DNA from: an uncultured Lachnospiraceae bacterium
Lineage (GTDB): Bacteria; Bacillota; Clostridia; Lachnospirales; Lachnospiraceae
Length of the DNA stretch: 58,299 bases
NCBI GenBank assembly: GCA_934294885.1
Contig: CAKRAK010000017.1
Coordinates: forward strand, 1-58,299
Direction of reading: 5' to 3'
Shown here: positions 51,677 through 58,299 of the stretch, piece by piece
How positions within the stretch are numbered: the stretch's first letter is position 1
Layout of the letters: every line of letters starts with the position of its first letter
The notes under the pieces: model-generated
Told to the model about the DNA's origin: nothing
The model's input: the letters and a program-made list of their open reading frames with translations, nothing else
The model's database searches: none
Made by a program: the position numbers and the translations under genes

Positions 51677-53038
51677 TTATTTGTTCAATCTTGCACGAAG
51701 CTTAGCACCCTGCTCTTCAAATCCAGGCTTACCAAGTAATGCAAACATGTTCTTCTTGTAGCTTTCAACACCAGGCTGGTTAAATGGATTAACACCTAAT
51801 ACATATCCTGATACACCACAGGCAAACTCAAAGAAGTAGAACAACTCACCTAAGTTAAACTCATTCATAAACGGAAGAGTAATCATAAGGTTTGGAATCT
51901 CACCATCTACATGGGCAAGAACAGTTCCGTTCATAGCCTGCTTGTTGATATAATCAATGGTACGTCCTGCAAGGTAATTAAGACCATCTAAATCCTCGTC
52001 TTCCTTTTCCATAATAATCTTACGTCTTGGAGAGCCGATATTAATTACAGTCTCAATATGGTTCTTTGTACCATCCTGAATAAACTGACCTAATGAATGA
52101 AGATCTGTTGTGAAGTCACAGGCTGTTGGGTAAATACCCTTTCCATCCTTACCTTCAGATTCTCCGAATAACTGCTTCCACCACTCACCAATGTAATGAA
52201 CAGATGGTGTATAGTTTGCAAGAATCTCCATTGTCTTTCCTTTTTCACGTAAAATGTTACGGATTGCCGCATACTGTAATGCATGGTTATTATCAAAATC
52301 ATTCTCAATGCAGATCTGTCTTGCTGCTGCTGCACCTACCATTAACTGCTTAATGTCAGCACCTGATACAGCGATTGGAAGAAGACCGACTGCTGTAAGA
52401 ACAGAGAAACGTCCACCTACATCATCAGGAACAACAAATGTCTCATAACCTTCTGCATCAGCCAAAGTCTTTAATGCTCCCTTTGCTTTATCTGTAGTAG
52501 CATAAATTCTCTTAGCAGCTTCCTTCTCACCATACTTTTCAACTAAAAGCTTCTTGAAAATACGGAAAGCAATTGCAGGCTCTGTTGTTGTTCCGGACTT
52601 AGAGATAATGTTAATCGAAAAGTCTCTGTCACCAACAACCTCTAACAAATGCTCCAAATATGTTGAACTGATATTATTACCGCAGAAATAAATCTCCGGT
52701 GTACCCTTTCTCATATCCTTGTCGATTACGTTATAAAATGTATGTCTCAAAGCTTCAATGGCTGCTCTTGCACCAAGATAAGAACCACCGATACCGATTA
52801 CGATCAGAATGTCCGAATCATTCTGAATCTTCTTAGCTGCTTCTTTAATTCTCTTGAATTCATCTCTGTCATAATTAACAGGAAGATCAATCCATCCCAA
52901 GAAATCATTACCCTCACCTGTACGCTCTAATAATGTTTTCTTTGCTTCTTCTACTCTTGGCTTCATAGCTACGACATCATCTTCTGATACCATAAACATC
53001 GCATTGCTATAGTCAAAACTGATATTTTCTTCTGCCAT
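51677..53038 (-). CDS. pgi: Glucose-6-phosphate isomerase
   Basis: 453 residues starting MAEENISFDYSNAM at the ATG nine bases after GGAG; a TTG/ATG start 16 codons upstream is rejected. Family signatures DDVGGRFSVLTAVGLLP, the GIGGSYLGARA phosphate-binding loop, SKSGTTTEPA and GVESYKKNMFALLG are complete. It interconverts glucose- and fructose-6-phosphate in glycolysis. A good promoter precedes it. Confidence 0.97.
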   Translation of the reverse strand: MAEENISFDYSNAMFMVSEDDVVAMKPRVEEAKKTLLERTGEGNDFLGWIDLPVNYDRDEFKRIKEAAKKIQNDSDILIVIGIGGSYLGARAAIEALRHTFYNVIDKDMRKGTPEIYFCGNNISSTYLEHLLEVVGDRDFSINIISKSGTTTEPAIAFRIFKKLLVEKYGEKEAAKRIYATTDKAKGALKTLADAEGYETFVVPDDVGGRFSVLTAVGLLPIAVSGADIKQLMVGAAAARQICIENDFDNNHALQYAAIRNILREKGKTMEILANYTPSVHYIGEWWKQLFGESEGKDGKGIYPTACDFTTDLHSLGQFIQDGTKNHIETVINIGSPRRKIIMEKEDEDLDGLNYLAGRTIDYINKQAMNGTVLAHVDGEIPNLMITLPFMNEFNLGELFYFFEFACGVSGYVLGVNPFNQPGVESYKKNMFALLGKPGFEEQGAKLRARLNK

Positions 53039-53098
53039 GTCTCTGCTCTCCTTTGTTATATACTCTAGGGACATTCTATATCCCAAAAATCATCCTAT

Positions 53099-53127
53099 AT
53101 TCTATCAAATCACACTACAAATAGCAA
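53099..53127 (-). promoter_or_regulatory. Promoter of pgi with extended -10
   Basis: Minus-strand TTGCTA (53122-53127), 17-base spacer ending TGA, TAGAAT (53099-53104). The TGn before the -10 makes an extended -10 element. Confidence 0.75.
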
Positions 53128-53144
53128 TCATTTTCTTAGGAAAG

Positions 53145-54089
53145 TTACGACTGTGGCTCCCCTTCCAAATCATATAAACTTCCAAAGGAATAGCCCTCTG
53201 CTTTTAAATTTTTAATAATATCCGGCAATGCATCATGATTTGCTTTTGAAACATTATGTATCAAGGGAATAGCACCCGGATGACAATACTTGTTAAAATG
53301 CTCCACAACATACTCCTTCGATGGCTGGTTGTTCACGTCATAATCCAAATATGCAATAGACCAGAAAATAGTCGTGTAGCCTAAATCCTTTGCCATCTGT
53401 AACGTTCTTTTACTGTATTCTCCCCTTGGCGGACGAAAAAACAGATCCATTTCATAACCGGTTGCCTCTTTCATATAGCTTTCACAAACAAGAAGCTCCT
53501 GCTTTTGATCCTCAATGGATTTCGACGGCATACTGGGATGGGTTACCGAATGATTACAAACAAGGTGTCCTTCCTCCTTCATTCTTTTCACTATATCAAT
53601 GTTATCCCTGATAAAGGTCTGGGTCACAAAAAATGCCGCCGTTACCTTTTCCTTTTTCAAGGTGTCCAATATATCCTCCGTATAACCGTTTTCATATCCA
53701 CAGTCAAAGGTCAGATAAATCATTTTCTCATTGTTCGGTGCAACGTAATATGCCCGGTACTCCTTAATATCAAAATCCTCCTGGCAGCCTGATTGTTTGT
53801 GTTCCTCATTTCTTTTAAACCACCATGAATATAATGTGTTATCTATTGTTGAATAATCCGTATCCCTTACAATGGTTCTTGGTTTCTTTTTTGCAACCTT
53901 TTTTCCACTATCCTTTTCGGTTGATTTTTTGCTGTTTTTTTCTTCGGTCTCCTGCCCAACCTTCCCATTCTGATTAACTCCACCATGATATGTAAAGGAA
54001 TATCCAAAATGAATCCACAGACACCAAAAGCCTGCCATCAGACTGATACATCCAAATACAATTATCCATTTTCGTCCTTTTAAATCCAA
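53145..54089 (-). CDS. Polysaccharide deacetylase (PdaA-like)
   Basis: 314 residues from a TTG that has AGGAAGG six bases ahead; an overlapping ATG is out of frame. One N-terminal membrane segment (about 8-27) and a Lys-rich linker lead to a NodB domain with TFDCGYENG (the PdaA-type variant of TFDDGP), HSVTHPS as zinc-binding motif, RPPRGEYS and LIHNVS. PdaA-type enzymes deacetylate muramic acid in the spore cortex or act on other cell-wall glycans. It follows the 286-residue membrane-protein gene by about 11 bases. The precise substrate is inferred. Confidence 0.88.
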   Translation of the reverse strand: MDLKGRKWIIVFGCISLMAGFWCLWIHFGYSFTYHGGVNQNGKVGQETEEKNSKKSTEKDSGKKVAKKKPRTIVRDTDYSTIDNTLYSWWFKRNEEHKQSGCQEDFDIKEYRAYYVAPNNEKMIYLTFDCGYENGYTEDILDTLKKEKVTAAFFVTQTFIRDNIDIVKRMKEEGHLVCNHSVTHPSMPSKSIEDQKQELLVCESYMKEATGYEMDLFFRPPRGEYSKRTLQMAKDLGYTTIFWSIAYLDYDVNNQPSKEYVVEHFNKYCHPGAIPLIHNVSKANHDALPDIIKNLKAEGYSFGSLYDLEGEPQS

Positions 54090-54100
54090 TGCATACCTTC

Positions 54101-54961
54101 CTATGCAAGAAAGTTTTGTACAAATTCCTCCAATAATTCCACATTCGGATCCTTTATTTCATCCTCAGCAGCCGCAATTTGCGACTGCCCCTCTTCATCG
54201 TAAAGCCAGTCATTTACTTCCGGCTGTTTTTTTGTTTCATGTTTTCTTTCCATACCTTTAATCAATTGCCGCAGCATTTCCATATCCTCTTCAAAGGAAT
54301 CCTTTTCTTCTGCCTGCTGTTTCGTTTCTTTTTCCTCCTGAATTTTTTCTTCAGCTAAAATTTCCTTTCTGATTTTAGAATTTTCTACGGATTCATCCAT
54401 AAATGCCTCCTCCATGGAAGGATTTAATACCTTTTCCGTATTCTTTGTTCGCAGCAATCGATTGGCAAGATAATTTTCCAAATAATCCACCAGCTGAATT
54501 TGTATCTGTGCTTTCTTGTTTTTTATTCCAAATATATGATAAAAGACATAAAAACATACCAGCGTTATTCCGTAAGAAAATACAATTTCTATCATCGCTT
54601 TTGTCCCACCTTTGGTTATGTACTGATAAAAAATTTCTATCCCTGCCAGCAAGGTTACCATTCCCGCAGATATATAGGAAACCTTTTCCCATACCTGACA
54701 AGGCAGTCCCAAAATTCGAAGCTTTAACAGATATTTTTCAACATAAGCCCCGGTATTTCTTACCTGATAATCCATTCCGTAAATGGTTTCAAACTGATTT
54801 TTTAAATTTAATAACACCTTCTTTTTTGTTGTCTTCATATTTCCCGATGCCTTCACATAGCTATTGAAAGAACATACTACCAATAACTGCAAAAACAGAC
54901 TGAAAATACCAACTGCAAAAACACTGAACATATTCAAATGCTCCATCATAAACCCACTCAT
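54101..54961 (-). CDS. Membrane protein of unknown function, 286 residues
   Basis: Three hydrophobic segments (about 11-31, 100-120 and 128-150) separated by a basic cytoplasmic part; the C-terminal half (about 180-286) is hydrophilic and highly charged, with Glu/Lys-rich heptads suggesting a coiled coil and an acidic tail. I do not recognise the family. The order with a PdaA-like deacetylase suggests an envelope role. GGAAG is seven bases before the ATG. Confidence 0.6.
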   Translation of the reverse strand: MSGFMMEHLNMFSVFAVGIFSLFLQLLVVCSFNSYVKASGNMKTTKKKVLLNLKNQFETIYGMDYQVRNTGAYVEKYLLKLRILGLPCQVWEKVSYISAGMVTLLAGIEIFYQYITKGGTKAMIEIVFSYGITLVCFYVFYHIFGIKNKKAQIQIQLVDYLENYLANRLLRTKNTEKVLNPSMEEAFMDESVENSKIRKEILAEEKIQEEKETKQQAEEKDSFEEDMEMLRQLIKGMERKHETKKQPEVNDWLYDEEGQSQIAAAEDEIKDPNVELLEEFVQNFLA

Positions 54962-55009
54962 TCTAAATCTTCCTTTCCATAACGTATTTATTTCATTTTC
55001 TATAAATAT

Positions 55010-55038
55010 AGTTTACAGGGCTGTTTTTTCATTCTCAA
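55010..55038 (-). promoter_or_regulatory. Promoter of the membrane protein/PdaA-like operon
   Basis: Minus-strand TTGAGA (55033-55038), 17-base spacer, TAAACT (55010-55015). Matches are moderate; the position about 50 bases before the ATG is right. Confidence 0.5.
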
Positions 55039-55104
55039 TGGATTCTCAACGCAATCTACGACAAAATACAAAACATTCGTTTATTTTTCGTTTACTTTTT
55101 ATGG

Positions 55105-55133
55105 ATTACAAAATAAGATTCTTGTGCTATAAT
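55105..55133 (+). promoter_or_regulatory. Promoter of the TSCPD/murG transcript with extended -10
   Basis: ATTACA (55105-55110), 17-base spacer ending TGC, perfect TATAAT (55128-55133). The TGn adds an extended -10. The leader is about 75 bases. Confidence 0.7.
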
Positions 55134-55213
55134 TTTTTTAAGTTTGTACATACTGCCTGCTTTTTATGCAATGGCATACAAACGTTATTATAAAAAAAGA
55201 AAGGGTGTTTAAT

Positions 55214-55456
55214 ATGACATATAAGCCACAAGGTGTTTGTTCCCAGAAAATTGATTTTGATATTCAGGACGGAAAGGTTGTGAATGTCCAATTTTACGGA
55301 GGATGTAACGGCAATACAAAAGGAATTGCAAGCCTAATTGAAGGAATGGATGTAAATGAAGCCATTTCCCGTATGGAAGGAATCCAATGCGGTTTCAAGG
55401 GAACTTCCTGCCCTGACCAATTAGCAAAAGCACTAAAACAGGCTATCAATGCCTAA
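55214..55456 (+). CDS. TSCPD-domain protein (TIGR03905 type)
   Basis: 80 residues from the ATG at 55214; an upstream in-frame ATG at 55166 is near the promoter and lacks a ribosome-binding site. The TSCPD domain is named for its conserved C-terminal motif; here it is present as GTSCPDQLA, together with VCSQKIDF, YGGCNGNTKGIASLI and IQCGFKG. The same domain occurs at the C-terminus of some ribonucleotide reductases. Conserved cysteines suggest metal binding; function is unknown. The gene lies 15 bases before murG. Confidence 0.85.
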   Translation: MTYKPQGVCSQKIDFDIQDGKVVNVQFYGGCNGNTKGIASLIEGMDVNEAISRMEGIQCGFKGTSCPDQLAKALKQAINA

Positions 55457-55471
55457 TATAAGGAGTCAGTC

Positions 55472-56539
55472 ATGAAAAAAATCGTTCTTACCGGTGGCGG
55501 AACTGCCGGACATGTTACCCCAAATATTGCGATGCTGCCAAGTCTGAAAGAAGCCGGCTTTGAAGTACATTATATTGGATCCTATAACGGAATTGAAAAG
55601 GAACTGATTGAGAATATCGGTATCCCATATTACGGAATCTCATCAGGAAAGCTGAGAAGATACTTTGATTTGAAAAACTTTTCAGATCCCTTTCGTGTAA
55701 TCAAAGGATACGGAGAAGCAAATCGTATTCTTAAGAGGATTAAACCGGATGTTGTTTTTTCCAAAGGTGGTTTTGTCTCTGTTCCGGTTGTATTGGCTGC
55801 AAAGAAAAATCATATCCCGGCAATCATTCATGAATCCGATATGACACCGGGACTGGCAAATAAGATTTGTATTCCTGCTGCCAGCAAGGTTTGCTGTAAT
55901 TTTAAAGAAACCTTTGATCTCCTTCCGGAGGGAAAAGCCGTTCTTACCGGTACTCCCATTCGAAAAGAATTGTTTGAAGGCAGCAAAGAAGCTGCTGCAA
56001 AGCTTTGCGGATTGTCTCCTGAAAAGCCTACCATTCTTGTTATCGGAGGAAGCAGCGGAAGTGTTGTAATCAACAATGCAATCCGGGAAAGCTTAGATGA
56101 TATTCTGAAGGATTTTCAGTTGATTCATCTGTGTGGAAACGGTCATCTGGATGAATCCTTAAAGGATAAAGTAGGATATGTGCAGTTTGAATATATTTCA
56201 AAGGAATTAAGAGATTTGTTTGCATTATCCGATCTGGTCATATCCAGAGCCGGAGCCAATGCCATTTGCGAGCTTTTGGCATTAAGAAAACCGAATATCT
56301 TAATCCCATTATCAAGAGCTGCCAGCAGAGGCGATCAGATATTAAATGCAAAGTCCTTTAAGAAAAACGGATTCAGTTATGTAATAGAAGAAGAGGAATT
56401 AAGTTCTACCTCCCTCATGAATGCCATCCGGGATGTATCAAAGCACAAGGATGAATATATCAAGGCAATGAAGGAAAGTGAGATGTCGGATTCTATCGGA
56501 ACGATTATGAAATTGATTGAGGAATTGACCAATCACTAA
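55472..56539 (+). CDS. murG: UDP-GlcNAc transferase MurG
   Basis: 355 residues with the GGGTAGHVTPNIAM motif of the N-terminal domain and the C-terminal GGSSGSVVINN and SRAGANAICELLAL. MurG transfers GlcNAc to lipid I to make lipid II at the inner face of the membrane. It is outside a dcw cluster here, as a short plus-strand unit with the TSCPD gene. AAGGAG lies eight bases before the ATG. Confidence 0.95.
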   Translation: MKKIVLTGGGTAGHVTPNIAMLPSLKEAGFEVHYIGSYNGIEKELIENIGIPYYGISSGKLRRYFDLKNFSDPFRVIKGYGEANRILKRIKPDVVFSKGGFVSVPVVLAAKKNHIPAIIHESDMTPGLANKICIPAASKVCCNFKETFDLLPEGKAVLTGTPIRKELFEGSKEAAAKLCGLSPEKPTILVIGGSSGSVVINNAIRESLDDILKDFQLIHLCGNGHLDESLKDKVGYVQFEYISKELRDLFALSDLVISRAGANAICELLALRKPNILIPLSRAASRGDQILNAKSFKKNGFSYVIEEEELSSTSLMNAIRDVSKHKDEYIKAMKESEMSDSIGTIMKLIEELTNH

Positions 56540-56550
56540 GCTGATAAGAC

Positions 56551-56585
56551 AAAAATAAAGACCGGAAATTCCGGTCTTTATTTTT
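56551..56585. terminator. Bidirectional terminator after murG
   Basis: Near-perfect palindrome: AAAAATAAAGACCGGAA and TTCCGGTCTTTATTTTT around one base, with A and T runs. It separates murG from the convergent gene ending at 56595. Confidence 0.9.
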
Positions 56586-56594
56586 ATACATATC

Positions 56595-57122
56595 TTACTG
56601 GTCTTTTCTCATACCACTGTAAATCTGATTCAACACATCTTTTCTGACTTTATTATTTGCATCTTCGTGTTTTCCGTCATAAATCTTCAAGCCTGTCTTA
56701 AAATCGTCTATGTACGGAACAACATCAAAGCTGTTTCCACGGATTACAAAATCAAACTTTACAGATGTACTTGTGTACATGAGTCCTCCATTATAATCCG
56801 GCCAGTCCTTTAAGTTCACACTGACATTTTCTCCGTAAAAGATAACGTGCTCTGCACCATCTGTACTTTTTTCAGGTGTTACATATACCCAGCAGGAACC
56901 TTCTACATTAGCAAAAACCTGCTCATAAGTTAAGTCGTCCACATCCTTACACTTCTGATTCTTTACTTCCTGAATTCTTGTATTTGCGGTTGAATTAATT
57001 CTCGGCTGAATAAGCCCTTTAATAATGCTTTGTGGATATTCCGGTAAGGCATATGCATATATTACATATAGCACACCCACACACACTAAGACCGTCAGGA
57101 TTCTACCGATTACTTTTTTCAT
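56595..57122 (-). CDS. Hypothetical membrane-anchored protein
   Basis: 175 residues with one N-terminal hydrophobic segment (about 7-27, VLVCVGVLYVIYAYAL) and an extracytoplasmic domain of about 145 residues with VFANVEGSCWVYVTPEK and SVKFDFVIRGN. AGGAGG lies seven bases before the ATG. I do not recognise the family. It follows the HD-protein gene by 18 bases, so the two are likely co-transcribed. Confidence 0.6.
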   Translation of the reverse strand: MKKVIGRILTVLVCVGVLYVIYAYALPEYPQSIIKGLIQPRINSTANTRIQEVKNQKCKDVDDLTYEQVFANVEGSCWVYVTPEKSTDGAEHVIFYGENVSVNLKDWPDYNGGLMYTSTSVKFDFVIRGNSFDVVPYIDDFKTGLKIYDGKHEDANNKVRKDVLNQIYSGMRKDQ

Positions 57123-57140
57123 AACAACGCCTCCTATGTA

Positions 57141-57731
57141 TTAAAATAATTCTTTTTCTAATTGAAAAATATATTCTTCTAATAATTTCATCCGCCGGCT
57201 ATATTCTAATCTTGCAGCATCTGTCTTACATCGTCTGATTTTCGGACGATTGCCCTTGTAGTAATTCTTAATCCGGTAATACGCCTTTTTGTAATTCGCC
57301 CCATCTTCACAAGCAGTTGCCATACAGTCCCAGACAACACTCAATGCTCCGACTTCATCCAACAAGTCCGCATCCATTACCACCTGACACTCTATCGATA
57401 ATTCATCTGTGGTATCCTTATCTTCATGAATTCGAATAATTTCCCCAATTCTGCTAATCTTATCCGGATCAACCCCAATACTATCCAAATAATTCACCGC
57501 AATCTGCGCTCCTACTTCTCCATGGCCAACTTCATCATCCCAACCTACATCATGTAACAAAGCAGCCAGTGCAATAATGTCCAGATCTCCCCCAACCTTT
57601 GCCTGTAACTTTATTGCCCATCTATATACTCTCATAGTATGCTCAAATCGATCGCGGAAAGGATATTTAGACGGTCTTCCATTATTTGAAATTTGTTCTT
57701 TAACAAATTCAATAACCTGTGAATAATTCAT
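57141..57731 (-). CDS. HD-domain phosphohydrolase
   Basis: 196 residues of the HD superfamily. Metal-binding residues are seen in RFEHTMRVYRWA (first His), ALLHDVGWDDE (His-Asp pair), EIIRIHED (fourth site) and VVMDADLLDEVG (last Asp). This HD form without further domain resembles YedJ/YpgQ-like enzymes that hydrolyse nucleotides; the substrate is unknown. The gene lies just after the SRP RNA and before the hypothetical anchored protein. Confidence 0.88.
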   Translation of the reverse strand: MNYSQVIEFVKEQISNNGRPSKYPFRDRFEHTMRVYRWAIKLQAKVGGDLDIIALAALLHDVGWDDEVGHGEVGAQIAVNYLDSIGVDPDKISRIGEIIRIHEDKDTTDELSIECQVVMDADLLDEVGALSVVWDCMATACEDGANYKKAYYRIKNYYKGNRPKIRRCKTDAARLEYSRRMKLLEEYIFQLEKELF

Positions 57732-57855
57732 CCTGTCCTCTCCAATCTGTCTTTCGATAATCTTCTTAATTGTAACACCATTTATATATTTTTTCTATAA
57801 ATATTTTCATTTTTTTAAAATTAAATAGGGAAAAAAATAAAGATAAAAAGAAAAT

Positions 57856-58116
57856 CCACGCGGTCTGCTTTGTCAGCCATTTCCAGCCGTTACCATAGCA
57901 GTTAACTCAGTCCAGGCACCCTCACGGCACATGAAAGCTCCTACTTAGTGCTGCTTCGTTCCCGACCTGACACGGTTCATAGGTTTCCATTGCGTAAGAC
58001 CCATACGTCAACGCCACTTGCTATGGCCAGCACTAAAAATAACTCCCTAGGCAAACCATCACCCCTGCTATAGCGGATTGCAGGTACAGGGCACCGCTAC
58101 TGCCCCGGCTGCGTGG
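57856..58116 (-). ncRNA. ffs: Signal recognition particle RNA, bacterial large type
   Basis: About 261 bases. The minus strand carries the conserved SRP core: the symmetric-loop region with GTCAGGTCGGGAACGAAG and CAGCACTAAGTAGG, preceded by GCAATGGAAACC. Outer ends pair (CCACGC at the 5' end with GCGTGG at the 3' end), giving the long Alu-type form of Firmicutes. The RNA binds Ffh and targets membrane proteins to FtsY. An oligo-T stretch follows the 3' end and works as terminator. The tadA-like gene just upstream and SRP RNA form a common Firmicutes neighbourhood. Confidence 0.95.
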
Positions 58117-58120
58117 AAAG

Positions 58121-58126
58121 ATTATA
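58121..58126 (-). promoter_or_regulatory. -10 box just before SRP RNA
   Basis: Perfect TATAAT on the minus strand that ends four bases before the predicted 5' end of the RNA (58116). A -35 at 17 bases is not clear. It would place the start at the mature 5' end. Confidence 0.5.
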
Positions 58127-58190
58127 AACATAAACAACTTCTGTCTTCTGTAAAAAATAAAATCTTTTACCAACAAAAGTAACGTGAATA

Positions 58191-58219
58191 AGTATACAGG
58201 CTATTCCCCTTTTTGTCAA
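58191..58219 (-). promoter_or_regulatory. Distal consensus promoter before SRP RNA
   Basis: Minus-strand TTGACA (58214-58219), 17-base spacer, TATACT (58191-58196). It starts 11 bases after the stop of the tadA-like gene. The transcript would carry about 70 bases before the SRP RNA and would need 5' processing. Confidence 0.75.
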
Positions 58220-58229
58220 CAAAAGGAAA

Positions 58230-58299
58230 TCAACCCTTCTTCTTTCGCAGGTCCTTAAAAAAATCCGACAACAGACTACTGCATTCCGATTCCAACACA
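58230..58299 (-). CDS. tadA: tRNA adenosine deaminase TadA, C-terminal end only (probable)
   Basis: Only the last 22 codons are in the window, ending in ESECSSLLSDFFKDLRKKKG. The pattern (ECS.LLSDFF..LR.KK) matches the C-terminal helix of TadA, which deaminates A34 of tRNA-Arg to inosine. Its position directly upstream of the SRP RNA supports this, since tadA-ffs neighbourhoods are common in Firmicutes. The catalytic part is beyond the window. Confidence 0.6.
   Translation of the reverse strand, partial: VLESECSSLLSDFFKDLRKKKG

Noticed and set aside
1..58299. CRISPR arrays, rRNA genes or prophage structural genes
   Set aside because: No regularly spaced short repeats, rRNA segments or phage head/tail genes were seen on either strand.

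Overview
The window reads as a chromosomal segment of a motile, low-GC Gram-positive anaerobe of the Clostridia, most probably a Lachnospiraceae member (Roseburia/Agathobacter/Lachnospira-like). The evidence is gene content: a Bacillus-style flagellar late operon (yvyF-flgM-flgN-flgK-flgL-fliW-csrA), an mbl-flhO-flhP block, a large Firmicutes-type SRP RNA, a split transketolase and several families typical of Lachnospiraceae (DUF5688, DUF5684, a DUF6240-like protein). Genus and species cannot be fixed from the sequence alone. Almost all genes lie on the minus strand.

Layout. 1-5.1 kb is an accessory region: lipoproteins, two copies of a small DNA-binding-like gene inside a 369-bp direct repeat, a RelE/RelB-type toxin-antitoxin pair, an ArdC-like protein and a DUF5688 protein. 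It looks like the remnant or edge of an integrative element. 5.2-9.7 kb is an RNA-modification and housekeeping run (rlmD, phosphodiesterase, rdgB, THUMP methyltransferase, rhodanese). 9.9-13.1 kb holds a nitroreductase, the two transketolase subunits and a small membrane protein. 13.1-23.9 kb is csrA, fliW, flgL, two tandem flgK genes, flgN, flgM, yvyF, comF and recD2. 24.2-30.8 kb is flgJ, flgG, flgF, mbl, a multi-PAS protein and a DivIVA-like protein. 31.0-32.1 kb is a traX-like gene on the opposite strand, flanked by two diverged, hairpin-rich direct repeats. 32.1-41.7 kb holds a nitrilase-family hydrolase, a two-component system with a very large sensor, an M23 peptidase, a flavin reductase, a metal ABC transporter and a HIT protein. 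41.9-47.2 kb is fliS, flagellin and a 1133-residue FliK-like protein. 47.4-58.3 kb is envelope and central metabolism (plsC, malQ, a 2-hydroxyacid dehydrogenase, pgi, a PdaA-like deacetylase, murG), an HD protein, the SRP RNA and the end of a probable tadA.

How the genes connect. Four sigma-28-like promoters (TAAN-N15-NCCGAtat type) lie before flgM, between the two flgK genes, before the 1133-residue gene and inside the 3' end of that gene just ahead of flagellin. They define a late flagellar regulon: hook-associated proteins and their chaperone (FlgK, FlgL, FlgN), the FliW-CsrA flagellin-homeostasis pair, flagellin and its chaperone FliS. FlgM would hold sigma-28 until hook completion. The DivIVA-PAS-Mbl-rod gene order suggests a link between cell shape or polarity and flagellar rod assembly. 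Points that most deserve attention are the repeat-flanked traX cassette, the 1133-residue FliK-like protein, the DivIVA-PAS-Mbl operon and the duplicated small gene near the left end.
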